Of a DNA stretch of 64,000 bases, positions 1-11,772 are shown one piece after another; position 1 is the stretch's first letter; every line of letters begins with the position of its first letter. The notes below the pieces were generated by a model. It searched no databases and had not been told where the DNA came from. It saw nothing but the letters and a program-made list of their open reading frames with translations. Origin of the DNA: Lingula anatina (Eukaryota > Brachiopoda > Lingulata > Lingulida > Lingulidae); NCBI RefSeq assembly GCF_001039355.2, contig NW_019775713.1:221181-285180 (forward strand), given 5' to 3'. Position numbers and translations under genes: made by a program.

Positions 1-228
1 CTGGCAGTCTTGATGGTCCTGCCATGTTCTGGCAGTCTGGGTTGTCCTGCCATGTTCTGGCAGTCTGGGTTGTCCTGCCATGATGCTGGCAGTCTTGATG
101 GTCCTGCCATGTTCTGGCAGTCTGGGTTGTCCTGCCATGTTCTGGCAGTCTTGATGGTCCTGCCATGTTCTGGCAGTCTGGGTGGTCCTGCCATGTTCTG
201 GCAGTCTCGGTTGTCTTGCCATGAAATC
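1..228. repeat. 28-bp minisatellite, block 1
   Basis: About eight head-to-tail units of 28 bp are visible. Each starts TGGCAGTCT and ends CCTGCCATGTT, with variants such as TTGATGG or GGGTTGT in the middle. TGGCAG and CTGCCA in the same unit are reverse complements, so each unit could form a 6-bp stem. The array runs off the left edge of the window. Short reading frames here are by-products of the repeat. Confidence 0.9.
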
Positions 229-564
229 TCGAGAGAATTTAGTACACAAGTAGCAAGCATACTGGTCGGTCACCTGTGTTTGGTACCGTAGATAGCATAT
301 AATGTGAGTAATTGTAAAATGTATTTTTTTTACTTTAACGCATATACTTTAGTTTGTTTCTATTATTTTCTAAGAGTTTATTATTTATCGCATACTCACG
401 ACATTTTTTCATTTTTTAAAGATTTGTACAAAGAGTCCAAAGTACACAGAGGACAAACGTGCCATGGTGTCTATTGTGCTAACGAAATTGTTACAAATTG
501 TGTTATCTATACGTCAGTAAAGGACTCAGTCTTTTTATGTTTAACGTCGTCTATAATACTTGAC
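229..564. other. Unassigned AT-rich spacer
   Basis: This spacer lies between two minisatellite blocks. I see no splice-bounded reading frame, known motif or RNA gene in it. Confidence 0.5.
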
Positions 565-790
565 GGTCCTGCAATGTTCTGGCAGTTTTCAGTTGTCCTG
601 CCATAATGCTGGCGGTCTTGATGGCCCTGCCATGTTTTGGCAGTCTCGGTGGTCCTGCCATGAAGCTGTCAGTTTTCAGTTGTCTTGCCATGATGCTGGC
701 AGTCTTGATGGCCCTGCCATGTTCTGGCAGTCTCGATGGTCCTGCCATGAAGCTGGTAGTCTCGGCTGCCCTGCCCTGATGCTATGCTAT
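565..790. repeat. 28-bp minisatellite, block 2
   Basis: The same unit as at 1-228 recurs with more variation (TTTTCAGTTGTCCTGCCATAATGC and similar), including units in which CATGATGC or CATGAAGC replaces CATGTTCT. It ends directly against the reverse-transcriptase relic that begins near 781. Confidence 0.85.
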
Positions 791-1390
791 GTAGCAGATA
801 TCATACTTAAACATGGTCTGAACACTGTCATTTTTGCAGATGACACACAAGTCTATATTACATGCAAGAGCAACCAGTCCTCAACAATCACTCCTATGGA
901 GGCTTGCCTTGCTTAGTTTTTGAGAATGGATGAAAGTGAACATGTTGGCTTTAAATGATACTAAGATTCAGTTGATATGGTTTACATCAAGGTTCAAAGC
1001 AAATTGGAAAAAATGCAGCAAATGTCAACATTTGCATAGATGTTCTTATAAAACCATGTAGTTCTGTAAAAGATCTGGTAGTTACCCTCAATGAAAATGG
1101 CACTGTGGGGAAGCACGTATCTGAAGTGTGTAAATCAGCATCTTATGCACTATGACGCAATGGAAATTTAAGGAAAGTGTTCAATAACAGAACCACTGAG
1201 AAATTAGTACATGCATTTAAATCATCAAGATAAGGTGACTGCAAGTCTCCTCTTTGGTACATGTGACTATTAGATTAAGAAATTAAGAAAGGTTATTCAA
1301 AACTCGGCTGCAAGACTGGTTTGTCAAACAAAGTGCAATAGTGCACACCATATCACTCCCATTTTGAAAGGATAACACTAGCTGCCAGTG
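781..1390 (+). mobile_element. Degenerate non-LTR retrotransposon, reverse-transcriptase C-terminal part
   Basis: Three-frame translation gives, in order, fragments that match the later part of a CR1/Jockey-like reverse transcriptase. The catalytic box appears as FADDTQVY (around 831-855), followed by LNDTKIQLIWF, then VGKHVSEVCKSA, LVHAFKSS, QNSAARLV and finally HHITPILK. The order and spacing are those of the family (active-site box, thumb, the LVHA..SR block, QN.AARL, and H.TP.L before LHWLPV). Frames change several times and stops interrupt it, so it is a dead fragment. It sits between two blocks of the same minisatellite, which suggests it was inserted into, or is part of, that array. 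Confidence 0.75.
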
Positions 1391-1600
1391 AAGCCATGAA
1401 ACTAGCAGTCTCGGTTGTCCTGCCATGTTCTGGAAGTTTCAGTTGTCCTGACATGATGCTGGCAGTCTCACTTGTCTTTCCATGTTTTGTCAGTCTCGGT
1501 TGTCCTGCCATGATGCTGGCAGTGTCACTTGTCTTGCCATGTTTTGGCAGTCTCGGTTGTCCTGCCATGATGCTGGCAGTCTTGGTTATCCTGTGATGCT
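1388..1600. repeat. 28-bp minisatellite, block 3
   Basis: Seven or so diverged units of the same TGGCAGTCT...CCTGCCATG repeat follow the reverse-transcriptase relic. The third block shows the array was once longer or was copied together with the LINE fragment. Confidence 0.85.
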
Positions 1601-1771
1601 CAAATTAGAAAACCATGCAGCTCTATAGGATTATCTTTTTTTCATTAAATTTATAGTTTCATTTTTCTTATTCTGGCATTTTCAAAGTGTGAACTAAACT
1701 TTCATTGGCCTGAACCTTTTGCTTGTTTCACATTTTACTAAAATCAGTTTTACCTGTTGTGCATTTTTCAG

Positions 1772-1913
1772 GGAGTGGTTACAAGGCAGCAAGAGAACTG
1801 ATATAGACCTGTCATCCAGTGATTCATGTCTAGATGTCTTACCAGTACACCTGTGGCAGAGTACCCCAGTACATCTACCACCACCCTTGGCTCTGCAGTC
1901 AGCAAACCGATGA
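1772..1913 (+). CDS. Possible terminal exon of an unidentified upstream gene
   Basis: A pyrimidine-rich acceptor (gcatttttcag) precedes an open frame of about 46 codons, entered one base into the exon, that ends in TGA at 1911-1913. The peptide starts EWLQGSKRTDIDLSSSDS and later contains several prolines. A polyadenylation-like AATAAA lies at 2532-2537. No domain is recognised and the upstream exon would be outside the window or missing, so this may be chance. Confidence 0.2.
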
Positions 1914-2412
1914 ATTCACCCCTCCCCCCAAGCAGCCACCTTTGCCCCTGTTCTCATTTGGACTCAAATGTTGTGATCTAGCCAGTCCCAGTCTACCTGA
2001 CAGCAGCAGCAGCCATCTAGCCAGCAAAGTCACGTGTTATCCTTTCCACCTTACTTAACTGCAGGCAATCCGTCAATAGAGAGTGCAGTGAAAAAATTAC
2101 AAATGGTTTAAAATTAACATTTAATATGTGGTGTGCATTTTCAACTGAGAACAAAATTATTAAAGGCATTTCTTCATCTGCATCATACATTGAAATGCAG
2201 ATTACATATTTGTAAAAACACATCAACTTATTAGCTCTTGATAGTTTTCATGCAGCCTGGTTTTGGTTGATATAAATTTTTTCGTCGTGTACTCTTAATT
2301 ATGAATCTGTACTTCAGTGTGAAGTCGTGTACCTGAAGCTGACTGATTTTGATGGCCACAATGTACAGCTCTTCATATCTTTTGTGATCTAATGTGGGCA
2401 GTTTGCCTCTAT

Positions 2413-2415
<3 letters not shown>

Positions 2416-2443
<28 letters not shown>
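2416..2443. repeat. TA microsatellite
   Basis: An uninterrupted alternating AT run of about 28 bp. Confidence 0.95.
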
Positions 2444-2446
<3 letters not shown>

Positions 2447-3961
2447 CAATGAACAGTTCAGTTCACATTGTATATATTGCATAATTTAGTCTTTTACAAA
2501 GCCTTTAATGTTTTTTGTTACTTGCAGTATTGAATAAACTTAGAATAGTTATCATTGAAAGAAACTTATTGATGGTTGTTTTCTTTGTCATTTCCTGGGT
2601 AAAGTAATAAAAGGCGATTTGCATTATTTTAAAACACACATTGGTACTATGGTGAAAATGTAGATGGCATCCTATTCAAATTGATTGATTTTATTTATAC
2701 CATTTAGGTGCAGTCTTCTGTTGAGCATTTTGGCTATTCTGTTGATTTTCAATTTATTTCTCTTGAACAACCTCAAAACAGTGAAGGAAACATGGAAGGA
2801 AGCAATTGTTGCAAGTATTTTTCTTTTGTATTAAATAAAATGCAGTTTTAGTACAGCCTGGGAGCCACTGGCTTATGTGACGGTTATTTAGGAAAATATT
2901 AAATTTGGCCTCGTTTTCAAAAAGGGAGTGGTGAGCTTCAAGAAAAAAATGGAGGGAGAAGAAGACACTGAGACAGGTAAGATGTACATATGTTTATACA
3001 ATGACCAGTTGATTTATATACTAATAAATTTGACAAGACAATACAGCGTATGCTTCAGTTACATTTTATACGCTAAAGGAATGTGTATCGATTTCACTGA
3101 GTATTTTCTGAAGTTACATTTGTCTTCCAAAGTGGCCGCACACAAAGCAGCATTGTAAATGTTTTTGAATTGTGACAAATGTAGATGGACTTTTCCTTCA
3201 TCTGTTCAGGTTTTTCCATAGTTTGACATTCATTTTTGAACATTTAAAATTTTGAGCACTGACCAAACCTGTAACTTGGTGATTTTCGATATTTCCAACA
3301 AGGTTTATGTTTAGCGTAATCAATCACAGCATCGGCTGATAGCCCTGGTATTTTAGTCTCGTGAATTCACAATTAAATATTTAATGCATGCTTTCTTATG
3401 CCATTACATCATGTTTTGTTGTTAATAAGATGGAATGGTTTGTGAATTGGCATCATGTTCCGCCCTGCATGGGGTGAGTGTAGGGGTACACATGCTTGTA
3501 AATATAGTTGTGAAAGATACAAAATTGAAAAACAACCACAAGCATGTTTTCAAAAACATGAATAACAAATTTTAACTTTACACGTTTACCCCTTGGTCAG
3601 GGGGCAAATGTATGATGTCAATATGGGGGAAAACTTGTTACTCAAATATAAGTTTTATTAATTTTTTTACCTTCATTGGTTGACGATTTTTAATAGATAA
3701 ACCCTGTGCGTCATAAAATGCCACTATTACATTGTGTGTTTTCAAATTGTCATAGCCATATCATAGGCAAATTTTCATCAAAATTTTTTTAATGTGCTAG
3801 AGTATCTGCTGGATGTGTCAACAAAACTGGTTCTCTAGTTAGTGGAACAGATCCTAATGCTTTTGAGGATACGGCATCATACATACATGCATTGTTTTGT
3901 TACCATAACTTTATTTTTGCCTCGCAAATTGACTGCCATATGTGCTCTCTTTCTTTCTCAT

Positions 3962-3984
3962 CACACACACACACACACACACAC
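3962..3984. repeat. CA microsatellite
   Basis: An uninterrupted CA run of about 23 bp. Confidence 0.95.
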
Positions 3985-4720
3985 CTGCATACACATGGCT
4001 TATTAGTTTGTTAAAGAAAATTGTTTCATGAAATAGAAACCTTATATTTGTAAAACTCCTCCTTTGTTTTAATATATAAATATGGTGTATTTTGTGAAAC
4101 AAAATGTACCAGTACAATAATAAGTGTATGATAGTCATGAACACTGAAGTTTGTAGATGTACCCCAGAATGTACCTGTATTTCCTAAAATCTTCAGGGTT
4201 TGATTTCTATGGGGTTTTAATTGATTTGAAGATGTGCATGTTTGCCACAGTTCAGCTCCTAATGATAAGCTTTATTTATCTATACTGATACACTATTTAG
4301 ATATTCCCTATTACCAAGAATGTGATTTATTATTTATATTGATTTTAGTGTGTTGTGTGTGTGTGTGGAAAGATATTTCCAGTTAGAAAAGTGCCTTTAG
4401 GTTACTTTTTAAAACTTTTTAATTTTTTAATTTAATATTTTTCTAGGCTTGAAGAACATGAATGGGACCAGGATTAATCATTTTGCCATTCCTTGGCCTG
4501 CAATTATTATGACAGAAGCACCTATCATTTCCAAATGCTGTGTGGCATTGAGCACCATCACAACCTCTGACATTCTTTCAAGGGATGAAAAATATTTTTT
4601 GCTGTGCTAGCTGATGCTAATAATGATAATATTTATTGATCATCAGTATAACAAGTTTGTCATATTATTTTATTGGTAGGAGGTTTGAACCATGCACCAA
4701 AAGTACAGGGTAGGATATAT

Positions 4721-4964
4721 TAAAGGGATAATAACTCTTCGTTTTGGCCAAAAAATTAATTTTACTGGAGTAAACAACAATTGTTCCAAACTTACCAAAG
4801 GTTAATGAATCCATTTTTACATTCAAAGTTAGTCATTGTTTTTTTTTTCTAAAAGTTTTTTTTTGTTATAATCTCTTAAGAGCTTATAACAGAGTATAGC
4901 CATCAATGGAAGTAACGTGGTCTAAAGACAAGCTCAGATATTAGAATAATAGCTATAACTGCCA
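4721..4964. mobile_element. MITE copy of the TAAAGGGATAATAACTCTTC family, right end lost
   Basis: The sequence is closely similar to 48233-48443, starting with the same terminal motif TAAAGGGATAATAACTCTTC and sharing blocks such as CATTTTTACATTCAAAGTTAG and AGCTCAGATAT. The 48-kb copy has a matching inverted terminus, which is not found here. This copy is therefore truncated on the right. Confidence 0.75.
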
Positions 4965-5434
4965 CAGATATTGCAAGTACGACTTTTTTCTGCATACTCG
5001 GCTGTGAATTGATTTGTGTCATTCACGGATGAAGGTAAAGTTCCTTACATGCTTACATTGACAGAAAGCTGAATAAATTTGCCACAACTTGCTGTAATTT
5101 AAAAATCTGACCTGTTCTTTATGAATGCAAGCATTGAAGATAAAGTTGAATTTCCGTTATAGCTTTAGTGAATTTTCGATTTCAAACTCCCTTTTGTACA
5201 CAAAATAGGATTTAGATCAACTCAAAGAGCATCACACATGATTTGAAATTTATTTATTAAAATAACCGTATACATGAACGTAACAAAACGCTTATACCCT
5301 TAATAGCCGAGATATTCCACTGTTTCTGACATCCTATAAATTAAAAAAATACTCCATTAAAATATCTATAACTTCTGGTTTGGTTAAAACCACCTAGCGG
5401 CAGACTGGTGGCTCCCGGGCTGGTGATGTTTTTA

Positions 5435-5460
5435 TGTACAGACACAGATGTGTCTGTACA
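5435..5460. repeat. Short palindrome
   Basis: TGTACAGACACA, a two-base centre and TGTGTCTGTACA form a 26-base near-perfect palindrome. It lies just upstream of a tandem repeat. Function unknown. Confidence 0.7.
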
Positions 5461-5479
5461 TATAGCCGTAACCTGCGTC

Positions 5480-5960
5480 TGTCGCCGCCGCTGCTGTCGC
5501 CGTGCACTTTTACCGATAACACGATAAGTGGAAAACCGTTTTTTTCTTTTGGCTTGAAACTTACAAAACCGATGAATATTCATAATAAGGTCAAGTTCGA
5601 AAATCAGCATGATCGGGCCATTTTTGGAAAGTTATGCTGTTTTTTTTCAGCATTTATGCAACACCGATAACACGATTAGTGAAAAATTGCTTTACTTTTT
5701 GGCTTGAAACTTACAAAACTGATGAATGTCCATAATATGTAGGTCAAGTTAGAAAATTGGCATGATCTTGCCATTTTTATAAAAGTTTGCTGTTTTTTTC
5801 ACTTTTTTCAGCATACATGCAACACCTATAACACATTTTAAGGAAAATCGATCGGCCAATTGTCTTGAAATTCACAGGAGTGATCAATGTTACTGAAATA
5901 CAGATTAAGGTTTGAAAATAAGCTTTATCAGTTAAGTTTTGGTGAAGTTATGCCTTTTTT
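5480..5960. repeat. Tandem repeat, period about 151-161 bp, three copies
   Basis: The marker ACCGATAACACGAT occurs at about 5512 and 5663, and a decayed form ACCTATAACACAT at about 5824. Each is followed by GGCTTGAAACTTACAAAAC and later by CATTTTT...GCTGTTTTTTTCAGCAT. This is satellite-like DNA with no coding signal. Confidence 0.8.
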
Positions 5961-6099
5961 TGTATATAAGTGTTTTTTCCTCAAATTTAATTCTCAGGCA
6001 TGTTAACAGTCTCATTAGATATGTAAAGTTGTTCTTTTGACATTTTCTGCATCTTAACAATATTTTTAGTTGATTATTTAAAAATGATGGTAAACCTGT

Positions 6100-6545
6100 T
6101 ATTGTGTATTGTGTAATAAAGTGTCAAAAATGGGGAAAAAACTAGTATCTTTACATTTTGTCAGATTCAATCATTCATTATGTTCAGAATCTCAGAATGG
6201 AGCAAATTGGACATTTAAAATTGTACTATTGATATTTTTATCATGTCATCAATTTTGTTAGTTGATTATTTAAAAATGACAGTAAATTGATTATTTTGTT
6301 TTATCTAAAAAAAGGTGCTGAAAATGGAAAGAAAATCATTTCAGAACAGTTTTCTCTTGTTTACATTTTGGCATTTTGAAGGTGTGACTCTTAATTTCCA
6401 TGACCTTGAAGACCTTTTCATGTCATATTTTCTGAACATCCATGATACTCTTATTTTATTATTAAAATTGATGGTCATTATACTGTTGAGCATTATGTAA
6501 TATTGCATCAAAATGAAAAAATAACCTATTTTGGACACTGATGAC
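6100..6545. repeat. Diverged dispersed repeat related to 15.2-16.3 kb
   Basis: Blocks such as GGTGTGACTCTTAATTTCCATG, TTTTCTGAACATCCATGATA and TTGATGGTCATTAT recur at 15300-15420 and, more decayed, at 15620-15740 and 16160-16310. Two related copies lie here: about 6180-6260 (partial) and 6310-6545. It behaves as an old repeat family, and the open frames on it are by-products. Confidence 0.7.
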
Positions 6546-7404
6546 CATCAAGGGAGAACCAGGTTACTCATGGTAGGCTACTTACTGAAAAGTGCAGCTT
6601 GTGTTGGAAAATCAGTGTGATTGTTTTCTGTTTTGTAAGCAATGCACTGGTCTTACTTTAAATTTAAGCTATTGTTCATACAATATTTTACCAATCACCC
6701 CCTCCTTACTGTACTTAGTCCAAAAGTATATTCTAAATGGTAATTTAAGATTGTTTAATAAATAACTTCTTACACCATGTAAATAACTGTATGTGTCTTG
6801 AAATAATAGCTAAGAATACATCTTTTCCGTCAATATTAATTGTTCTGACTCCCAGTTTATGGTTTGTCATTCTTAATTTGCAGAGTATAATTTATCTTGA
6901 TTTCACAAAGTTAGTGTGTGTGTGTTGTTCAAATTTACAATATAATTTAAAGAATATTAAAAATAAATATTTTGTTGTAGTTTTCCTTATATCTGATCGA
7001 CAGTGTGTCTATACAAAATGCAGAAATGAATGGGTACACAGTAAAAAATGCGTTCTGGGAAGGGCAGAGAAATGTTGGGAAAAGAGGGATATTTATAAAA
7101 TTAAAGTATTTTCCTTGTTATCCGTAAAAAGTGTCTTATTTTTCTTCCAGTAGGCGTTTAGGTGTGTACCGCAGGCGGTACAAATGACCGCCAGCCTTCT
7201 GCGCATAGTTACTGTGCGCATACTCCCGCTCCACCAAGCATTTTCCTCAGCTAGCCTATGGTCAAGAAGATATAAAGAGGGCCTTTTTTTAAACCATATC
7301 GGTCAAAAAACATTTTATTCGAGATGAGACAAAAAAAAAAGAAGCAACTCGGCGTGAACCTACGTAAATTGTATCTAATTCTGGGCTGTTGTGCAAATGG
7401 ACCA
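6546..7404. other. No supported feature
   Basis: An open frame of about 120 codons at 6791-7153 has no start context, splice border or domain that I recognise. A GC-rich patch near 7160-7240 contains small palindromes (GTACCGCAGGCGGTAC). Nothing is assigned. Confidence 0.4.
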
Positions 7405-7488
7405 AATTTATCCAGAGTGGAAATTTTCCCAGCAAATAGAGTTATTTCGAACCGCCCCCCCCCCCTCCCCAGCTCGGCTACGGCCCCG
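7405..7488 (-). mobile_element. Fragment of the GGCCCGTAGCCAG MITE family, reverse orientation
   Basis: The reverse complement reads GGGGCCGTAGCCGAGCTGGG, then a G run, GGTTCGAAATAA, GCTGGGAAAATTTCCACTCT and GGATAAAT. The same order is found at 17593-17680 (GGCCCGTAGCCAG, G run, GTTCGAAAGAA, GCTGGGAAAAGGTCCACTCT, GGGTAAAA). It is a 5'-part copy only. Confidence 0.7.
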
Positions 7489-8142
7489 ATTATGTGTACT
7501 GGTACCTAAAAATCGTGATTCGGATTTTGTTTTCGGACAGTGGAACATTAAGTGACACAGTTTCAAAATAATCGTTATCTTGTTCATTTATCTTTTCATC
7601 ACCATCACTGTCGGATCCAATTAAGGTACAAATAACCTGACGTGTTAGACTTTCTTCCTTTCTTTTCCTCTGAATTTTCCTGTATTCAGTCCCCAAGAAG
7701 AACACCACAGGTGTCACAAATAACCTGGCAGCTAGTGTACATGTAGGCGTTGATCAGCTTCAGTGATTTCAGCCATCGCCCCTAGCGCATTTTGGTTTTT
7801 GTCGCGATTACCAAAGATGAAACAAACGGTGCGATAACATAGGGATATTTGTTCTCAACTACAACATTTTCCTATGCATCAGGAGAGCGAAGTGCTGCAC
7901 ATAGCTGCCACAAAGGGCGGGGGTGGGGGGGGGGGGGGGGGCTCTAGTCAAACGTTGCATTTTCTTAAATTAAAAGAAACATTCTTGAAAAAACAAAGAA
8001 TTTTTTTTTTAAGATTTGGTATTAACTCATTGCATTTAGACCCCCCACAAAGAAAATTCAGCAGGCAATGCCGAACTTTCTCCATTCTTGGTTCACACAG
8101 CTGTACTCGCCTAGTGTAGAAATGGCACACGAAAAACAAATG
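7489..8142. other. No supported gene; long poly-G tract
   Basis: A G-rich tract with a run of about 17 G lies at 7916-7942. A minus-strand open frame of 75 codons at 7490-7717 has no recognised domain. Confidence 0.4.
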
Positions 8143-9772
8143 CAGACTTGACATTTAATATGGAATATTTATTTCCAAATCATTATTCATCAGTTTTTTC
8201 TTGTTTTGCTGACTGATAAATGAAAATAAGGATTGAAATCATGTTTTAATAACTTATAATAATCTCTTTGATGTCATTGTGACATCATTTCATTAATTGA
8301 ATTCGCCAGTGAAGCAAACAAAAAAACATTGACTATTCTACGTCATACGACAACTATTGAAAGCGATATTTTGGCTCTCCATATTTTCCAAATTATCGTC
8401 TTTAAAAGAGTTACACGCCCCACAAACGACCCTCATGTTAGTGTCTAGTCACAGCAACAGTCGCTCTTATGCCTGACTTCATCTGGCCGCTACAAGAGCT
8501 TTCAAGCGGCAAGGCATTCCTTGGGATAGGTTTTTAGAGTTTAGTTTGAAATAAAATTCCAGGCAACTGTCAAAACTTGTTCAATTTGGTTCTGTTTTGT
8601 TGTAGGACATACAGGCCGTTGATTCGGCGAGTAATGACCTACCCACATATTGTCTATGTGGTTAAAAAATGGCGATTTTGATTACCAAAGTAGCTGCTCA
8701 TTCCCTTGGTTCTGTAAGTTATCTGCTATTAAAAGTGCTCTGTGTGAACCAGCAATCTCATCGTGCAACCTTAAATTGTTCCTAAGGTGCCCCCTATCAA
8801 ATGATACCACATTGATTCCCAGATTATTCCTTTATTTGATCTGGTTCAGGTTTTCATCGAGAACTACCATTGGTGTTTTGGCACCAATGTGGTATCCACT
8901 CCAAATACTGACGCTGTCAATGACCCTAGTCACTTTAAAAGCAGCACACGTTTCGTCGAAGGCCTCTTCAGGATGTTTGTAAACTCTGTTTTGACCAGTT
9001 GAGCGGTGCAGGTGAAATCTGACCTCAATAAAGAAAGCCACGCAGTTTCAGTGTTCTACCAAGAAACGGTCATGGTCCCCAATTCATTAGAGAAACAGAC
9101 GACGCTGTTTTACTGTTTACAGTGGCTTCCTTAGAGGTCGTCTGGTATCCTAACCTGCTGAAACCAGTTTTGTGTTCACTAAGAGCCTTGAGAAATGCGC
9201 TTTGGTGACAATTTGCCCCTCATTCTGAACGGACTGGGTGGATTTTGTTTAGATGCAGCAGCATATCCGGAATGACAGTGAGTCCTGTACCCTGGTGGTT
9301 AGATTTCGATACACTGGGCGTGGCCTCTGTGTAGGTAAATCAGATGTGGCATAACTCTATAAAAATGTACGGACCCTTCCGTGTGACTCAATAATCTGTC
9401 TGGCAATGTCTGTCTTTTTCGCTCCATTCTGGCATAAATAAACGATTTTGTAAAACATTGCTTAACTCATTTTACGCACTGCAAAACCGACCGCCTGCAT
9501 ACAAAAATTCAAATTCTTAGATGCAGTAGTTGCCGACATATGAATACATTTATGACAGAACCATGCTTCGCCAAAGCCACTACCCGATCAAATTACTGCA
9601 TATTACACAATGCAAATGTGCAACAGACATAGTAGTCAGTTAATTGGTAGCGACACACCTGACTAAACACTTCTCTAGTCAGATATCTTACATGAGTTTT
9701 TTTAAATAAGAACGCATTTTAACCAAGGTATAACTTTGAAACTTATATGTTCCATATTAAATGTCAAGTCTG
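8143..9772 (-). mobile_element. Tc1/mariner-like transposon, copy A, inactive
   Basis: It is bounded by inverted termini: CAGACTTGACATTTAATATG on the left and its complement CATATTAAATGTCAAGTCTG on the right. Two further copies with the same termini are at 50863-52506 and 52549-54209. On the minus strand it carries transposase remnants such as WSGYHIGAKTPMVVLDENLN and, downstream, IADNLQNQGNEQL and SSKSPFLNHIDNMW. These correspond to the second and third acidic blocks of Tc1-type DDE transposases (…D.AP.H…, W.A.SPDLNPIEH.W), with the expected residues partly lost. Stops and frame changes break the gene. Confidence 0.85.
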
Positions 9773-9776
9773 TATG

Positions 9777-10018
9777 TAGGGGAGACCGGGGCTAGTTGGA
9801 CCCCGGGGTAAGTTGGCTCTCCATCAAGTCTCTATAATAAAGTTACTTTAAGATGCTAAATTATTTCATTTGGACTCACTGCCGACGCTTTCTTAACACT
9901 GTTGGATACGGTCACTTTACAAAATGATGTGATCAATTCTTTTACCCCAAAGTTACTTTGTCATAAATTGATGGGGGGCCAACTTACCTCGGGGTCCAAC
10001 TAGCCCCGGTCTCCCCTA
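9777..10018. mobile_element. MITE with 38-bp inverted repeats and TA target duplication
   Basis: The left terminus GGGGAGACCGGGGCTAGTTG continues into GACCCCGGGGTAAGTTGGC, and 9978-10016 is its near-exact reverse complement. TA flanks both ends (9777-9778 and 10017-10018), as expected for a Tc1/mariner-type insertion. The interior has no open frame. It begins five bases beyond the right terminus of transposon copy A. Confidence 0.85.
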
Positions 10019-10482
10019 CGTCACGTAGAGAAGGCCGTGGAGAGGGGCAGGGACGCGGAGAAGGTCGTGGGGGGGGGGGGGGGGGGACAGGGGAGAAGGC
10101 CGGGGAGGGGCAGGGTGCGGTCAATACACACTCTACACATCAGGACTTGACTTTTTAATGATGGCATCGGGTCAGTCTTGGCTGTTTACATGATTCTCGG
10201 ACCATCCCCTCAAGACAACCCCCCAAGACACCCCACCTTCCCAGAAAAAATGTTCTGGTTTTCAATTATCTATTTTATACATCTATTTAATTAAAATGTC
10301 CTAATTTCCCGGAAAGATTTTTGAGATCTAAAATTATCTAAAAACGAGGATGAATAAGAACATTTGAAGCTTTTTTTCAAATAATACGCCCATGAAATTT
10401 CTTTGGGAAGATAAGGTTTAAGAAATTGAAGTTGACTTATCAACTCTATCATTTATGGCAGTTTGAAAAAATTTGTTCGGGA
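10019..10482. other. No supported gene; G-rich low-complexity patch
   Basis: G-rich repeats (GGAGAAGGCCGTGG-like units and a run of about 20 G) occupy 10030-10115. The rest is unremarkable AT-rich DNA. Confidence 0.4.
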
Positions 10483-10738
10483 CTTCTAGGTCTTATTAAC
10501 GGATTAGGCGTTTACTGACACTAGCCGGAAATCTATTAGCACTAACGCCCATGTTAACCACAAGACCCACGAATTACCCAACACATCTATTTAGCACCAA
10601 CAATATGATACCTAGTTCTAACATTCATCTGGTAGTGCTGGTTGATTTATATGTTTGGAGGTTAATATAGGTGTTAGTGCTAAAAGATTTGTAGGCAGTG
10701 TTAGTAAGCGCCTAATCCGTTTATAAGGCTTGACTTCC
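10483..10738. mobile_element. MITE with roughly 60-70 bp inverted repeats
   Basis: The left arm contains AACGGATTAGGCGTTTACTG and TATTAGCACTAACGCC. The right arm contains GGTGTTAGTGCTAAAAGA and AGTAAGCGCCTAATCCGTTT, their reverse complements with a few changes. The pairing extends outward through CTTCTAGGTCTTAT and GGCTTGACTTCCAAG. The ends are not exact enough to call a target duplication. Confidence 0.75.
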
Positions 10739-11725
10739 AAGCAGTATACCAATTTGACTATAGTTTTAAAGTCAATCAAAGATTGATGTTAAGGAAGAAG
10801 CACAGTGTAAGTGCAAATGAAGCGTTCTGCTTGTTTCGACAGTGATCTCCTTGTTGAGCTGCCGAGTCCTATTAGTCTGTGGTTTGGGACAAGTTGAAGA
10901 CAGAATCCATGGGCATGATCCCAGAGCTGCGGTTATCTGTCGCTGGGATCGTGAGCTAAATGTGGCCTCAAACAGATATGGAAACAAAACTTAAAATTGC
11001 GCTGATACACACCATTATTCAATCTTGCGTTTGCTGGGGACACAGTGATCACATCTCTTTAACTGATCTAGTCTGTGTAAACAACATAAAGAACAGTTAT
11101 CTATTCAGAGACCAAGTTCAGTGTTTGGAATCTTATATAGTATAGAAAACATGCATGAACAGTTTCGGACAAAGTTTACAATTTCACGCCTGTGTTAATC
11201 CAGACACCAAGTCTATTTTTCGAGAAAAGAACACCAACCAGTTTGTATATATACTGTATACTCAAAATTGAACAATCTGTTTTAACAAGGGTAATGTGCT
11301 ATTAGACTGCGGTGTTTTGCTTCTGATGCTGTTTCAATCATGATTGTGACAGATTCCACAAATATCACCCCATTGTGTTAGTGAAGACTGAATGTAAGGC
11401 GAGGAGTGGGGGGGGGGGGGTGCACCGCCCTTTTGTGATACGGCAGATAGCATGTGCGTGCATTCCAATGATTGGAGTGTTTGAAGGGGAATGAGGGGGG
11501 GGGGGATAACGGGGATGGATGTAGGAAAGAGGAAGAGAAACGTACAAAACGATCAGTTCGTTACAACAGCCGTAGGCCTACATCCTCAAGTGGTCCCCGA
11601 CAGCACGTTGAGTCTAAGAGATTTTTGGGGACACCTCAGCGTACCTTTGGAGTGGTATAAGTTGTAGAACCAATAAATGTAGTAGTTGTAGTACAGCGTA
11701 GTACGACTATATGATGATGATGTAA

Positions 11726-11772
<47 letters not shown>

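Larger units (their letters stand above)
1914..4720. other. Long AT-rich stretch with no supported gene
   Basis: It contains a TA tract (2416-2443), a CA tract (3962-3984) and AATAAA-like signals near 2532 and 2834. A short open stretch at 2922-2976 ends in a donor-like GACAG|GTAAGA, but it cannot be connected to other exons. Nothing else is recognisable. Confidence 0.5.

Noticed and set aside
10-916. Open frames over the 28-bp minisatellite
   Set aside because: They exist because a 28-bp repeat lacks stops in several frames; the peptides are only repeat translations.
6791-7153. 120-codon open frame
   Set aside because: AT-rich, no domain, no splice borders, and compositionally like its non-coding neighbours.
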